The notes under the pieces: model-generated
Told to the model about the DNA's origin: nothing
Databases searched by the model: none
What the model saw: only the letters and a program-made list of their open reading frames with translations
Part shown: piece by piece, positions 24,745 to 33,554 of the stretch
Layout: every line of letters starts with the position of its first letter
How positions within the stretch are numbered: position 1 is the stretch's first letter
Program-made: the position numbers and the translations under genes
Source: Reyranella aquatilis
Lineage (GTDB): Bacteria > Pseudomonadota > Alphaproteobacteria > Reyranellales > Reyranellaceae
Direction: 5' to 3'
Length of the DNA: 64,000 nt
Assembly (NCBI RefSeq): GCF_020880995.1
Contig: NZ_JAJISD010000013.1
Location: forward strand, 1 to 64,000

Positions 24745-25728
24745 ATGACGACGTTCAAACGCCGTACGCTGCTGGCTGGCGCGGCTGCCGCCGCTCTGGG
24801 GGCTCCGGCCCTCGCCCGTGCCCAGGGCGCCGCCGACTGGCCCAAGGGTGCCCTCAAGATCATCGTGCCCTTCCCGCCCGGCGGTTCGACCGACCCGGTG
24901 GCGCGCATCATCCAGGCCAAGATGATCGAGAACACCGGCTGGAACATCCTCGTGGACAACAAGCCGGGTGGCACAGGTGCCGTCGGCTCGGCGATCGCGG
25001 CCAAGTCGGCGCCCGACGGCCAGACCTGGATGCTGACCTTCGACAGCCACATCCTCAACCCCGCCTTCGCGTCGGGACTGCCCTACAAGGATTCCGAACT
25101 GTTCAACGTGATGCAGATCGGGCGCACGCCGCAGGCGATCTGCGCGCATCCCGACCGGCCGTACAAGACCTTCGCCGAGGTGATCGCCGACGCCAAGGCG
25201 CGGCCGGGCAAGGTCAATGTCGGCGTGCTGGGCGCCAGCCAGGCGCTGGTGCTGATGACGCTGATCAAGAAGGAGAACGGCGTCGACCTCAACCTGATTC
25301 CCTACAAGGGCGGCGGACCGCTCAATCAGGACATCCTTGCCGGAGTCACGGACGTCGCCATCGGCAGCCTGACCTCCTTCAGCCCGCACGTCCGTGCCAA
25401 CAAAGTCCGGGCGCTCGCCGTGACCGGCGAGAAGCGCACCCCGGCGCTGCCCGACACGCCGACTCTCATCGAGCAGGGCGTGAAGGCCTTCCCGTCCTAT
25501 TCGTGGTGGGGCGTCTACGCGCCGACCGGCACGCCGCGCCCGATCGTCGACCGCATGCATGCCGAGATCAAGAAGGCCGTGCTCGCGCCCGACGTGACGC
25601 AGAAGTTCATCGACCAGTTCAACATGGAAATCCTGACGACCTCGCCCGAGGAGTTCGCGGCCTACCAGAAGAGCGAGCAGGAGCGCTGGTTCAAGGTCAT
25701 CAAGGACAACGACATCAAGGGCGACTAG
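24745..25728 (+). CDS. Tripartite tricarboxylate transporter (Bug) solute-binding protein
   Basis: A 327-residue protein. MTTFKRRTLLAGAAAAALGA is an RR-type signal peptide (Tat or Sec). The mature part shows the Bug-family hallmarks IIVPFPPGGSTDPVARIIQA, VDNKPGGTGAVGSAIAAKS and GILPYKGGGPLNQD-like YKGGGPL. It would bind carboxylates in the periplasm for a TctAB-type permease, but no tctA/tctB is adjacent. Orphan binding proteins are numerous in bacteria with this family. A good GGAGG precedes the start. Confidence 0.9.
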   Translation: MTTFKRRTLLAGAAAAALGAPALARAQGAADWPKGALKIIVPFPPGGSTDPVARIIQAKMIENTGWNILVDNKPGGTGAVGSAIAAKSAPDGQTWMLTFDSHILNPAFASGLPYKDSELFNVMQIGRTPQAICAHPDRPYKTFAEVIADAKARPGKVNVGVLGASQALVLMTLIKKENGVDLNLIPYKGGGPLNQDILAGVTDVAIGSLTSFSPHVRANKVRALAVTGEKRTPALPDTPTLIEQGVKAFPSYSWWGVYAPTGTPRPIVDRMHAEIKKAVLAPDVTQKFIDQFNMEILTTSPEEFAAYQKSEQERWFKVIKDNDIKGD

Positions 25729-25788
25729 TCGCCCCGGGACCATCAAGGGCGACCAGGCGCCCTCGTTGTCAGTGCCGCGCGGGCCCGA

Positions 25789-27507
25789 TCAACCGGCCTG
25801 CGCGCCGCGCACCAGGCGGCCCGGCAACGCGCCGGTTGCCTCGCCGTCGCGATACGTGACCTGACCCGACACTATGGTCGCCCGGTAGCCCGTCGCGCGC
25901 TGCAGCAGGCGCTTGCCGCCGGCCGGCAAGTCCCACTTCATCACCGGCGCCTCGACGCGCAGCCGGTCGAAGTCGATGACGTTGAGATCCGCCTTCTTGC
26001 CGACCGCCACGACACCGCGATCGCCGAGGCCGACCGCCTTGGCATTGTCCTGCGTGTGGCGTTTCACCAGCCAGGACACGTCGAGCCTTCCCTGCTTGCG
26101 GTCGCGGCCCCAGTGCTGGAGCAGATAGGTCGGATAGGAGCCATCCGAGATCAGGCCGACATGCGCGCCGCCGTCGCCGAGGCCGATCAGCGTATGCGGG
26201 CTCTGCATCATCTCGCTGCAGCAATCGAGATTGTAGGCGGCGTAGTTCGCGAACGGCGCGAAGATGAAGTTCTTGCCCTCGCCCTCGATCAAATAATCGT
26301 AGATCAGCTCGCGCGGATCGCGGCCCTCTCGCGCAGCCCGGGCGCCGAACGAGGTCTCCTGCGGCGGCTCGTAGTTGGGCGGATCGCCCAGCGGGAACAT
26401 GCGGTCGAAGTCGGTGAGGCGCTGTGCCATCTCGGAGCGCATCGGCTCGCTGCTCTCCTTCAGGATGCGGGCGCGGAAGGCCGGATCGCGCATGATCGCC
26501 AGCCGCTCTTCCACCGACTTGTGCTGGATCTCCTTGTAGGCGGCGCACATCGAGAACGGGATACGGCTCGCCTGCAGGCCCTGCAGCACGCCGATCGGGC
26601 GCGGCGCGACCTGCGCCTTGGCGCTGTGGCCCTTGGCGACCAGCCCCTCGACCAGGCCGAGCAGGCGCCGCCAGCCGTCGGGACGCGAATGGCGCTGCGC
26701 CAGCGACACCGAGAACGGACGGCCCGAGGCGGTGAGCAGCCGGTCGAGCATCTCGAACTCGCTCTCGGGATTGGGCGTGTTGAAGTCGGAGATGAATTCG
26801 ATCACGCCGCGGCCGGCATCCTTCATGCCGAGCGCGATGCCGAGAAGTTCCTCTTCCGAGGCGCGCAGCGACGGCGTCGGATCGCCTTTCACCGTACGAT
26901 GGTTCAAGGTGCGTGAGGTCGAGAAGCCAAGGGCGCCGTCGCGCATCGCCTGCGCCGTCAGCGCCCGCATCTGCGCCACTTCTTCCGGCGTCGCCTCTTC
27001 CAGCCGCGCGGCGCGCTCGCCCATCACAAAGACGCGGAGCGCGCCGTGCGGCAGCTGGGCGCCGAGATCCATGTCGCGCGGCTTGGCGTCGAGCGCATCG
27101 AGATACTGGCCGAACGACTCCCACGACCAGTTGAGGCCCTCGTCAAGCGCGGCGCCGGGAATGTCCTCGACGCCTTCCATCAGCTCGATCAGGCGCTGCC
27201 GGTCCTCGATCTTCACCGGCGCGAAGCCGACACCGCAATTGCCCATCACCGCCGTGGTGACGCCGTGCCAGCTCGACGGCTGGAGGTAAGAATCCCAGGT
27301 GGCCTGGCCATCATAATGGGTATGGATGTCGACGAAGCCGGGCGTGACCAGCAAGCCCTTGCCTTCGATCTCCTCCCGGCCCTGCCCGCTCACCTTGCCG
27401 ACAGCGGCAATCCGGCCATCCTTCACCGCGACGTCGGCTTCCCTGATCGCGGCCCCGGTACCGTCCGCCAGGTTGCCGCCACGCACCACGAGATCGAAAT
27501 CCGCCAT
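25789..27507 (-). CDS. D-aminoacylase/N-acyl-D-amino-acid deacylase family amidohydrolase
   Basis: A 572-residue protein. FDLVVRGGNLADGTGAAIRE forms the small beta-sandwich start, and VTPGFVDIHTHYDGQATWD carries the first metal histidines (His62, His64) and Asp66. SSWHGVTTAVMGNCGVGFAP is the next conserved block. GLGDGGAHVGLISDGSYPTY has the conserved Asp of the metal site, and GVVAVGKKADLNVIDFDRL the C-terminal strand. Members hydrolyse N-acyl-D-amino acids or related amides; the substrate cannot be decided here. It is a single gene, convergent with the solute-binding protein gene. Confidence 0.85.
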   Translation of the reverse strand: MADFDLVVRGGNLADGTGAAIREADVAVKDGRIAAVGKVSGQGREEIEGKGLLVTPGFVDIHTHYDGQATWDSYLQPSSWHGVTTAVMGNCGVGFAPVKIEDRQRLIELMEGVEDIPGAALDEGLNWSWESFGQYLDALDAKPRDMDLGAQLPHGALRVFVMGERAARLEEATPEEVAQMRALTAQAMRDGALGFSTSRTLNHRTVKGDPTPSLRASEEELLGIALGMKDAGRGVIEFISDFNTPNPESEFEMLDRLLTASGRPFSVSLAQRHSRPDGWRRLLGLVEGLVAKGHSAKAQVAPRPIGVLQGLQASRIPFSMCAAYKEIQHKSVEERLAIMRDPAFRARILKESSEPMRSEMAQRLTDFDRMFPLGDPPNYEPPQETSFGARAAREGRDPRELIYDYLIEGEGKNFIFAPFANYAAYNLDCCSEMMQSPHTLIGLGDGGAHVGLISDGSYPTYLLQHWGRDRKQGRLDVSWLVKRHTQDNAKAVGLGDRGVVAVGKKADLNVIDFDRLRVEAPVMKWDLPAGGKRLLQRATGYRATIVSGQVTYRDGEATGALPGRLVRGAQAG

Positions 27508-27846
27508 GTTCGTTCACTCCCGATTTGACGATGAGCTTACGCGGCCGAATGGCAGTCGTCTTCACCGCCCGCTCGTGCACCGGCCGGGAATTTCCCTCTG
27601 TCTGCACCGTGCGGAACTCCCGGAAGGGTATCGGGTGCTCTGCGGCGCCGATGGCGATTTCGTGAACGATTTCATGCAAAATTTAATAAATTGCACCAAG
27701 ATTGAGATTAACGAATATGCTGTTTCGTGCTACCGCATGGTGCGTGTGGAGGACGCGTGGGGACGCGTCCTTGGGTGTAGCGTAGGCCGCGTGGGGCGGC
27801 TCTTGGGACCGGGCTGGCTGCCATTGCCGGGTCGGGTAAGTGGGAA
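27508..27846. other. 339-bp intergenic region, AT-rich promoter area of the glycan locus
   Basis: The stretch 27655-27725 is markedly A/T-rich (for example CAAAATTTAATAAATTG) in otherwise GC-rich DNA. It probably contains the promoter of the genes starting at 27847 and perhaps of the divergent amidohydrolase. A perfect hairpin GGACGCGT-gggg-ACGCGTCC lies at 27751-27770, in what would be the leader. No open reading frame with coding character is seen. Confidence 0.5.
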
Positions 27847-29160
27847 ATGGTGCGTCGCGGTTGGAGCGTCGTCCTTACCGCCTGGCTGATGTCGTCGACC
27901 CCATGGGCCGTGGAAGCCCAGCAGGCCTGCGATGTCGATGAGGCTCAGCGTCTGTTCGGGGAGCAGCCCAAACCACTGCCCCGGCTGCGGGAGCTGTTGG
28001 CGGCGTGCGAACGCGCCGGCTCCCGGGACTATCGCGTCTACATGTTCCTCGGCGTGATGGCGCGCGATGCCGGCGACCGCACGGAGGCCATTGCGCAACT
28101 GCGCCGTGCCTACGAACTGGCTCCGACGGAACCCAATCCCGCGCTGGAACTCGCCTTCACGCTCGAACCGAAGCATGCGTCGCAGGCCGCACAGGTCTAC
28201 CGCGCCCTGCTGGCCCGCGATCCGGACGACCGCGCGGCCTTGCTGGGGCTGGCGAGGGTCGACCGCAGCCAGCAACGCCTCGAAGACGCCCGCCTGATCT
28301 ACGAACGGATGCTGAAGAAGGATCCCTGGGATGCGGACGCGCTGAACGGACTCGCCTGGCTCCAGCTTGCCAACCGCAACCGCGAGAAGGCGCGGTCTGA
28401 ATTCGAGACCGTATTGGCAAAGGACCCGAACAACGACGAAGCGAAGTACGCGCTCACCAAGGTGAACGACGTCTACAAGTACGTCTTCGACACCAGCGGC
28501 GCCTATGTATCGACGACGAACGGCAATTCATGGGGCTTCGGCGCCTCGGCGCTGATCGGGCTCGACGCCTTCAACACGATCGAAATCGGCGAGTATCATT
28601 TCACGAACGAGCTGGTGACGGTGAGCTCGATCGGTCTTGCGGTCCTGCCGTCTAACGATGTGCGCCTCGGCTTCTATCACGCGGTGCCGACCTTCTATAA
28701 CCTGTCGCTGACCTACGACTATCGCACGCACGCCACGCTGCCGTCCGAGCACTGGATCGAGGGCGGCGTCGGCTTCTACGTGACCGATCGCATCAAGTGC
28801 TTCGGCACCTATCGCCAGGCATTCGGGGCGACGCAGTGGAACGGCCGCCTGATCAGGACCGGCCTCGGCCTCATTCTCTCGGATTCCTGGGAAGTGGGCC
28901 CCAGCGTCTTCAGCTCCGCCCAGGGAATCTTCAACAACTATCAGAACATCTTCAGCTGGGTGTTCGACGTCACCTATCGCGGCCCGGAGAATCTGCTGGT
29001 CGTTTTCGGCGTCGGCTACAGCCCGATGATCAACAACGTCGACCTCCATGCGCGCGCCATCGTCCCGGTGACCGAGCGCTTCGGAGTGACCGGCTCGATT
29101 GCCTACAACTCGATCAATGCCGACACGCGTGCAACCGCCGGCCTTCGCATTAACTGGTAA
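27847..29160 (+). CDS. TPR protein with C-terminal outer-membrane beta-barrel
   Basis: A 437-residue protein. A signal peptide (to about residue 24, AVEAQQ) is followed by four or five TPR helices pairs (about 25-190), for example LGVMARDAGDRTEAIAQLRR and AKDPNNDEAKYALTKVND. From about 200 on, the protein is alternating aromatic strands such as GEYHFTNELVTVSSIGLAVL and FSWVFDVTYRGPENLLVVFG, and it ends RINW, a typical barrel end. This is the architecture of PgaA/BcsC-type polysaccharide export proteins, though the barrel is shorter than in PgaA. It begins the plus-strand operon 27847-31888 and is 7 bases from the next gene. Confidence 0.75.
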   Translation: MVRRGWSVVLTAWLMSSTPWAVEAQQACDVDEAQRLFGEQPKPLPRLRELLAACERAGSRDYRVYMFLGVMARDAGDRTEAIAQLRRAYELAPTEPNPALELAFTLEPKHASQAAQVYRALLARDPDDRAALLGLARVDRSQQRLEDARLIYERMLKKDPWDADALNGLAWLQLANRNREKARSEFETVLAKDPNNDEAKYALTKVNDVYKYVFDTSGAYVSTTNGNSWGFGASALIGLDAFNTIEIGEYHFTNELVTVSSIGLAVLPSNDVRLGFYHAVPTFYNLSLTYDYRTHATLPSEHWIEGGVGFYVTDRIKCFGTYRQAFGATQWNGRLIRTGLGLILSDSWEVGPSVFSSAQGIFNNYQNIFSWVFDVTYRGPENLLVVFGVGYSPMINNVDLHARAIVPVTERFGVTGSIAYNSINADTRATAGLRINW

Positions 29161-29167
29161 TGCCCAA

Positions 29168-30283
29168 ATGACCCAAGCGATGAAGAAGCCTCCGCAGCCA
29201 AATCAGCTCCGCATGGTGAAGGCGCCGGTCAAGGAACCGCTCAACATCCTGTTCGTCGACGACGATGAATCCGATGCGGCTCTCGGCCGCCTCAGACTCT
29301 CGACGGAACGAAACCTTCATGTCGGCTATGTCACCGCGGCCTCGGACGCCGAACGCATGATGGCCGAGCGCGAATGGGACGTGGTGGCGGTCGATCCCAG
29401 CATTGCCGGCGGTTTCGAGTTTCTGAAGCAGACCAAGACGCTCAATCGCTACAGTTCCACCCTGGTCGTCGTGCGGTCGAACTGCCCGGAGGCGATCCGC
29501 ATGGCCGTGCAGTGCCGCATCGAATGCCTGATGTTCAAGCCCGTCAACGTCGAGCATTTCACGGACCAGGTCCTTCAGCTTGCCGCCGAGGCCCGCAGGC
29601 GGCGCCAGCGCCAGCAACGCCGCGTTCTTGCCATCGGAGCCCATCCCGACGACGTCGAAATCGGCTGCGGCGGGACATTGGCGAAGCATCGGACCGATGG
29701 CGACGCCGTGGCCATCCTGACCCTGAGCCGCGGCGCCGCCGGTGGCGATACCAACGCGCGCACCCAGGAGGCCCGCAATGCCGCCGCCCTGCTGGGCGCA
29801 CGGCTCGAGTTCGGCGATTTCACCGATACCCTCATTTCCGAAGGCACCCGCACGATCGAGCTGATCGAGGCGGCGATCCGCGAGTTCCGGCCGACGCACG
29901 TCTACACGCATGCCGCCGAGGACACGCACCAGGACCATCGGGCCGTGCATGCAGCGACGCTGGTCGCCGCCCGCGGCGTGCCCAACGTCTACTGCTATCA
30001 GGCGCCCTCCTCGACCGTGGACTTCCGGCCCAACTTCTTCATCGACATCACCCCGTTCATCGAGAACAAGCTGCGCGCCATCCGGGCCTATGACAGCCAG
30101 GTCAACCGCAGCCCTTTGCTGCAGGACGATGTCATCCTGGCGACCGCGCGCTACTGGGGCCGATATGCCGGGCATGTGCTCGCCGAACCCATGACCGTCG
30201 TGCGCCAGCGCGACAGCGCGCTCGACAACACGGAGGGTGACGCACCGTCGCCCCGGGAGTCGCGGTCGGCGGCGGCAGGGTGA
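29168..30283 (+). CDS. Receiver domain fused to PIG-L (LmbE-type) deacetylase
   Basis: A 371-residue protein. Residues about 24-141 form a response-regulator receiver: acidic pocket Asp31-33 in LFVDDDESD, phospho-acceptor Asp76 in VVAVDPSIAGG, and Lys124 in MFKPVN. The usual Thr/Ser switch is shifted (VVVRSN). A basic linker RRRRQRQQRR joins a PIG-L domain with the zinc motif AIGAHPDDVE (His158, Asp160, Asp161), then THAAEDTHQDHRAVH with the last His ligands. PIG-L enzymes remove acetyl from N-acetylglucosamine-type groups in the cytoplasm. A receiver on one would make the activity phosphorylation-dependent. No histidine kinase is nearby. Start at 29168; the frame is open further upstream but overlaps the barrel gene. 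Confidence 0.85.
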   Translation: MTQAMKKPPQPNQLRMVKAPVKEPLNILFVDDDESDAALGRLRLSTERNLHVGYVTAASDAERMMAEREWDVVAVDPSIAGGFEFLKQTKTLNRYSSTLVVVRSNCPEAIRMAVQCRIECLMFKPVNVEHFTDQVLQLAAEARRRRQRQQRRVLAIGAHPDDVEIGCGGTLAKHRTDGDAVAILTLSRGAAGGDTNARTQEARNAAALLGARLEFGDFTDTLISEGTRTIELIEAAIREFRPTHVYTHAAEDTHQDHRAVHAATLVAARGVPNVYCYQAPSSTVDFRPNFFIDITPFIENKLRAIRAYDSQVNRSPLLQDDVILATARYWGRYAGHVLAEPMTVVRQRDSALDNTEGDAPSPRESRSAAAG

Positions 30284-30320
30284 CCGCGATTCCGCGGCAC
30301 CGGACCAAGAGGACGGATCG

Positions 30321-31289
30321 ATGCGTATCCTGATAACCGGTGCGGGTGGCCCGTCGGCCATCAGCGTCTGGAAAAGCCTGTCCGCCGACCATGAACTCCA
30401 CATGGCGGACATAGACCCCTGCGCGGCAGGACTCTACCTCGTCCCGGAAGACCGGCGGCTGATCGTGCCGCGCGGCGATTCTCCCGAGCTCGCGCCGGCG
30501 CTACACGCGGCCTGCCGCGCCCGGTCGATCGAGCTGCTGCTTCCGACGGTCGACTCGGAGTTCGTGCCGCTCGCCTCCGCGCGTGCCGACTTCGAGGTGC
30601 TGGGCGTGGCGCTTCCCATCTCGCCTCTCGAGGCGCTTGAGGTCTGCCGCGACAAGAACCTGCTGATCAACCGACTGCGGGGACTTGCCCCCGTTCCCGA
30701 CAGCGAGCCCCTGACGCCGGCGGTCGCGGCGCGCGTGGACACATTCCCCCGCTTCGTGAAGCCACGCAGCGGTGCGGGTTCGCGCGGCGCGGAAAAGATC
30801 GCCAGCCGGCGCGAGCTGGAGGCCCAGGCGATGGACGGGTCTCTGCTGCTGCAGGAGTACCTGACGGGCGAGGAGTATTCCGTCGATGTCTACGTCCACA
30901 GCGACGGCCGGGTCATGGCCGCGGTCCCGCGCGAACGCATGAAGACCGACTCGGGCGTCGCCGTCACGGCCCGCACCCTGCGCAATGAGGAGCTGATCGC
31001 ATCGGCCGTTCGAATCGCCCAGGTGATCGGCATCCGCTACGTGGCCAACATCCAGTTCAAGCGTGCGGCCGATGGAGTCTTCAAGCTGCTCGAAATCAAC
31101 CCGCGCTTTCCCGGCACTCTGCCGCTCACCACCGCTTCGGGCATCGACATGCCGAAGCTCATGGTCGACGACGTCCTGGGCCGGGACATGCCGGATGGGC
31201 TGCTGCCGTTCAGGGAGATCATGGTCGTGCGCTATTGGACCGAGCATTACTGCGACTCGACGGAGTGGGAGAAGCTGTGCCGCCGCTAG
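30321..31289 (+). CDS. ATP-grasp ligase (carbamoyl-phosphate-synthase-like)
   Basis: A 322-residue protein. MRILITGAGGPSAISVWKSL is the Rossmann-like preATP-grasp part. The central ATP-grasp domain has FPRFVKPRSGAGSRGAEKIA (phosphate loop), LLLQEYLTGEEYSVDVYV, ANIQFKRAADGVFKLLEINP (metal ligands Glu and Asn) and RFPGTLPLTTASGIDMPKLM. Such small ATP-grasp proteins in polysaccharide loci ligate an amino acid or carboxylate to an amine. Here a sugar amine freed by the PIG-L enzyme would be a fitting acceptor, which is inference. It overlaps the phosphatase gene by 13 bases. Confidence 0.82.
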   Translation: MRILITGAGGPSAISVWKSLSADHELHMADIDPCAAGLYLVPEDRRLIVPRGDSPELAPALHAACRARSIELLLPTVDSEFVPLASARADFEVLGVALPISPLEALEVCRDKNLLINRLRGLAPVPDSEPLTPAVAARVDTFPRFVKPRSGAGSRGAEKIASRRELEAQAMDGSLLLQEYLTGEEYSVDVYVHSDGRVMAAVPRERMKTDSGVAVTARTLRNEELIASAVRIAQVIGIRYVANIQFKRAADGVFKLLEINPRFPGTLPLTTASGIDMPKLMVDDVLGRDMPDGLLPFREIMVVRYWTEHYCDSTEWEKLCRR

Positions 31290-31888
31290 CCGTCTGGCTT
31301 GTTCGTCACGGCCAGAGCACCTCCAATGCCGGCCTCCCCGCGGTCGGCCATGGCGACGTTCCTCTGACGCCGCTCGGCCTCGAACAGGCCAGGGCCGTGG
31401 CCCGCCGCATCGACCGGCAACCGGACCTGCTGGTCGTGTCTCCGTTCCTGCGTGCGCGTCAGACCTGCGGCCCCGTTCAGGAGCGCTGGCCTCAGGCGCC
31501 CTGCGAGACATGGGACATCTCGGAACTGACCTATCTCAGCCCCGAGCGCTGCCGCGGTACGACGGCCGTGACGCGCAAACCGATGATCGACGCCTACTGG
31601 GACCGCTGCGACCCCGACTATCTCGACGGGCCGGATGCCGAGTCGTTCGGCGGTTTCATGGCCCGGCTGCGTGCCTTCAACGATCGCCTGCTGGGTCTCG
31701 ACGGAGGCTTCGTGGTCGCGGTCGGTCACGGTCAGTTCTTCCGTGCCTTCATGATCGGCTTGACGGCCGGCTTCGAAGCGACCCCCGACTGGATGCGCCG
31801 CTATCGCGCAACCGAGGTGGCGACGCCGCTCGCAAACGGCGAGATCGTCGAGCTGAGCGGTCAGGCGCTCAGAGGGAACGGCGGCTGA
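31277..31888 (+). CDS. Histidine phosphatase (phosphoglycerate-mutase-like)
   Basis: A 203-residue protein. VWLVRHGQSTSNAG contains the phospho-accepting RHG. LVVSPFLRARQTCGPV is the second Arg block, and VVAVGHGQFFRAFMIG holds the second catalytic His. The most likely start is the GTG at 31277, just before the stop of the ATP-grasp gene. There is no signal peptide, so it acts in the cytoplasm. It is the last plus-strand gene of the locus and may dephosphorylate a sugar or glycerate intermediate; the substrate is not known. Confidence 0.82.
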   Translation: MPPLAVWLVRHGQSTSNAGLPAVGHGDVPLTPLGLEQARAVARRIDRQPDLLVVSPFLRARQTCGPVQERWPQAPCETWDISELTYLSPERCRGTTAVTRKPMIDAYWDRCDPDYLDGPDAESFGGFMARLRAFNDRLLGLDGGFVVAVGHGQFFRAFMIGLTAGFEATPDWMRRYRATEVATPLANGEIVELSGQALRGNGG

Positions 31889-31901
31889 GCGCGTACCCCG
31901 C

Positions 31902-32045
31902 TCAGGCAGGAAAGAAGAGCATATAGGCCGCAACGAGGCCCGCGACGAAGACCAGCGAGATCAGCTCGCTCCAGATGAGGCGCCCCTCAGCCTTTCGGTC
32001 GGCCCTCATCAGCCGGTCGTATTCGGACTCCTTGTCTACGCTCAT
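31902..32045 (-). CDS. 47-aa single-helix membrane protein coupled to the glycosyltransferase
   Basis: The protein reads MSVDKESEYDRLMRADRKAE and then one membrane helix, LIWSELISLVFVAGLVAAYM, ending LFFPA. It is charged outside the helix. Its ATG overlaps the stop of the GT2 gene (ATGA), so it is translated with the synthase. PgaD, the partner of the PgaC synthase, is also a small membrane protein encoded directly after the synthase, though it has two helices. A similar helper role is likely but unproven. Confidence 0.65.
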   Translation of the reverse strand: MSVDKESEYDRLMRADRKAEGRLIWSELISLVFVAGLVAAYMLFFPA

Positions 32046-33538
32046 TTCCGGATCCTCGCCTTGCCCGACTTCACCGTCTTGTCCCAGCGCAGGTCCGCAT
32101 TCTTGTATTGCGCCGCCATGGCGCCGAAGGAGATGGCGCACATGACCGGGCCATAGCCGATCACGATCAGGAGCAGGTTGCGCAGCCAATGCGGCGCCCC
32201 CGCGCGGTCGGCGCGAAAGACGAGCCAGGCGAAGAAGGTCGAGATGCCGGGCCAGGCGAGCATCACCTGGACGGGAATGTCACGCCACGACCACCCGACA
32301 TCGCCCGACCAGTAGGGGCCGTTGAAGAGCGGATTGGCCGACGGGGGCACCAGGATCATCAGCATGATGATGATCGACACCAGCCCGGGGAACAGTAGGC
32401 CCTCCAGCCACGCACGTTTTCCCGTCTCCGGGTCGATCATCAGCGAGAACAGCGTCTCGAACAGATAGACGACGAGCGTGGCACTCCACAGCGCCGTGAA
32501 CGCGGACCAGGCCCAAGGCGGACGAAGATAATAGAGACCGATGATGCCGATCGAGCCCAGGATCATGAACACCGGCAGGAGCGCCACGCTGAACCACAGG
32601 ACGCCGAAGGTGACGCCGCCGAGCTTGGGATGCTGGCTGCGCCTGAACCACAGGTTCCGGAAGGCCGAGGTGAGCTGAAGGTTGCCGCGCGCCCAGCGGA
32701 TCCGCTGCTTCCAGAGCGCGGCCAGACTGTCGGGCTCCTCCGCCCAGACGATGGCATTGCCGTCGAACACGACGCGCCGCCCCGCGAGCTGAGTCTTGAA
32801 GGTCGTAAACGTGTCCTCCGCCAGCGAGCTCGTGTCGATCTGGCCACCGATCGCGATCAGGTTCTCCCGGCTATGGAGCTGGGCGCCGCCGGCCATGCAC
32901 GCGAGCACCCCGAGAACGTTCTGTGCGCGCCGGGCCGCCGCCTGCGCCGTGATGTACTCGAAGGCCACGAAGCGGGTGACAAGGTTGCCCGGAAAGCTTC
33001 CCTCCTTCACATAGGCGGTCACGCCACCCACGCTGGGATCCGCCAGGTGTCGCGTCATCCGTCGCAGGGTCACGGGCTCGAAGAGCACGTCGGCGTCCAT
33101 GATCATGACCGCCTCGGCCCAGTCCTCCGAGAGGATGATGCTGAGGCCGTGATTGAGCGTGTGAGCCTTGCCCTGCCCTCCGACCTCACGCCGGAGGTGG
33201 AACACCGAGCCCGGATACTGCGCCATCTTCTCGCGCATTACCGCGGGCGTATCGTCCGTGCTGGCATCGTCGACGACGTAGATTCGCCAGTGACCTTCGG
33301 GATAGTGAAGGCTCATCAGCGAATCGATGCTCGAGCCGATGACGTCGGCCTCGTTCCACGCCGGCAGGACGAAGGCGACCCGCGGTGTGTAGTCGGCGCA
33401 CTTCGAGTAGTTGTTGCGGACGCTCTGCCAGCCGATGATCACATACTGCACGAGCGACGCCACCGTCGGCACCATGCCCAGCAGCATCGCCACCAGGAAG
33501 AAGGCTGCCAGCAGGTCCGTCGGCTCGATCGAGCTCAT
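32042..33538 (-). CDS. Family 2 glycosyltransferase, processive polysaccharide-synthase type
   Basis: A 498-residue protein. One membrane helix lies near residues 10-37. The GT-A domain follows with the D, DxD, (E)D and QxxRW motifs in order: VVDDAS (90-91), IMDADVL (148-150), LAEDTFTT (241-242) and QRIRW (278-282). About five C-terminal membrane helices make up residues 310-480. QxxRW marks processive enzymes such as PgaC, HasA and BcsA. It starts at the ATG 33538 (a longer frame is not supported). It is convergent with the plus-strand glycan genes and is followed by the small membrane protein gene. The sugar cannot be deduced. Confidence 0.87.
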   Translation of the reverse strand: MSSIEPTDLLAAFFLVAMLLGMVPTVASLVQYVIIGWQSVRNNYSKCADYTPRVAFVLPAWNEADVIGSSIDSLMSLHYPEGHWRIYVVDDASTDDTPAVMREKMAQYPGSVFHLRREVGGQGKAHTLNHGLSIILSEDWAEAVMIMDADVLFEPVTLRRMTRHLADPSVGGVTAYVKEGSFPGNLVTRFVAFEYITAQAAARRAQNVLGVLACMAGGAQLHSRENLIAIGGQIDTSSLAEDTFTTFKTQLAGRRVVFDGNAIVWAEEPDSLAALWKQRIRWARGNLQLTSAFRNLWFRRSQHPKLGGVTFGVLWFSVALLPVFMILGSIGIIGLYYLRPPWAWSAFTALWSATLVVYLFETLFSLMIDPETGKRAWLEGLLFPGLVSIIIMLMILVPPSANPLFNGPYWSGDVGWSWRDIPVQVMLAWPGISTFFAWLVFRADRAGAPHWLRNLLLIVIGYGPVMCAISFGAMAAQYKNADLRWDKTVKSGKARIRK

Positions 33539-33554
33539 GCGATGATCCGGGGGG

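Noticed and set aside
27751..27770. GGACGCGT hairpin as a transcription terminator
   Set aside because: It lies in the leader of the following gene and no U-tract follows, so it is noted only as a leader hairpin.
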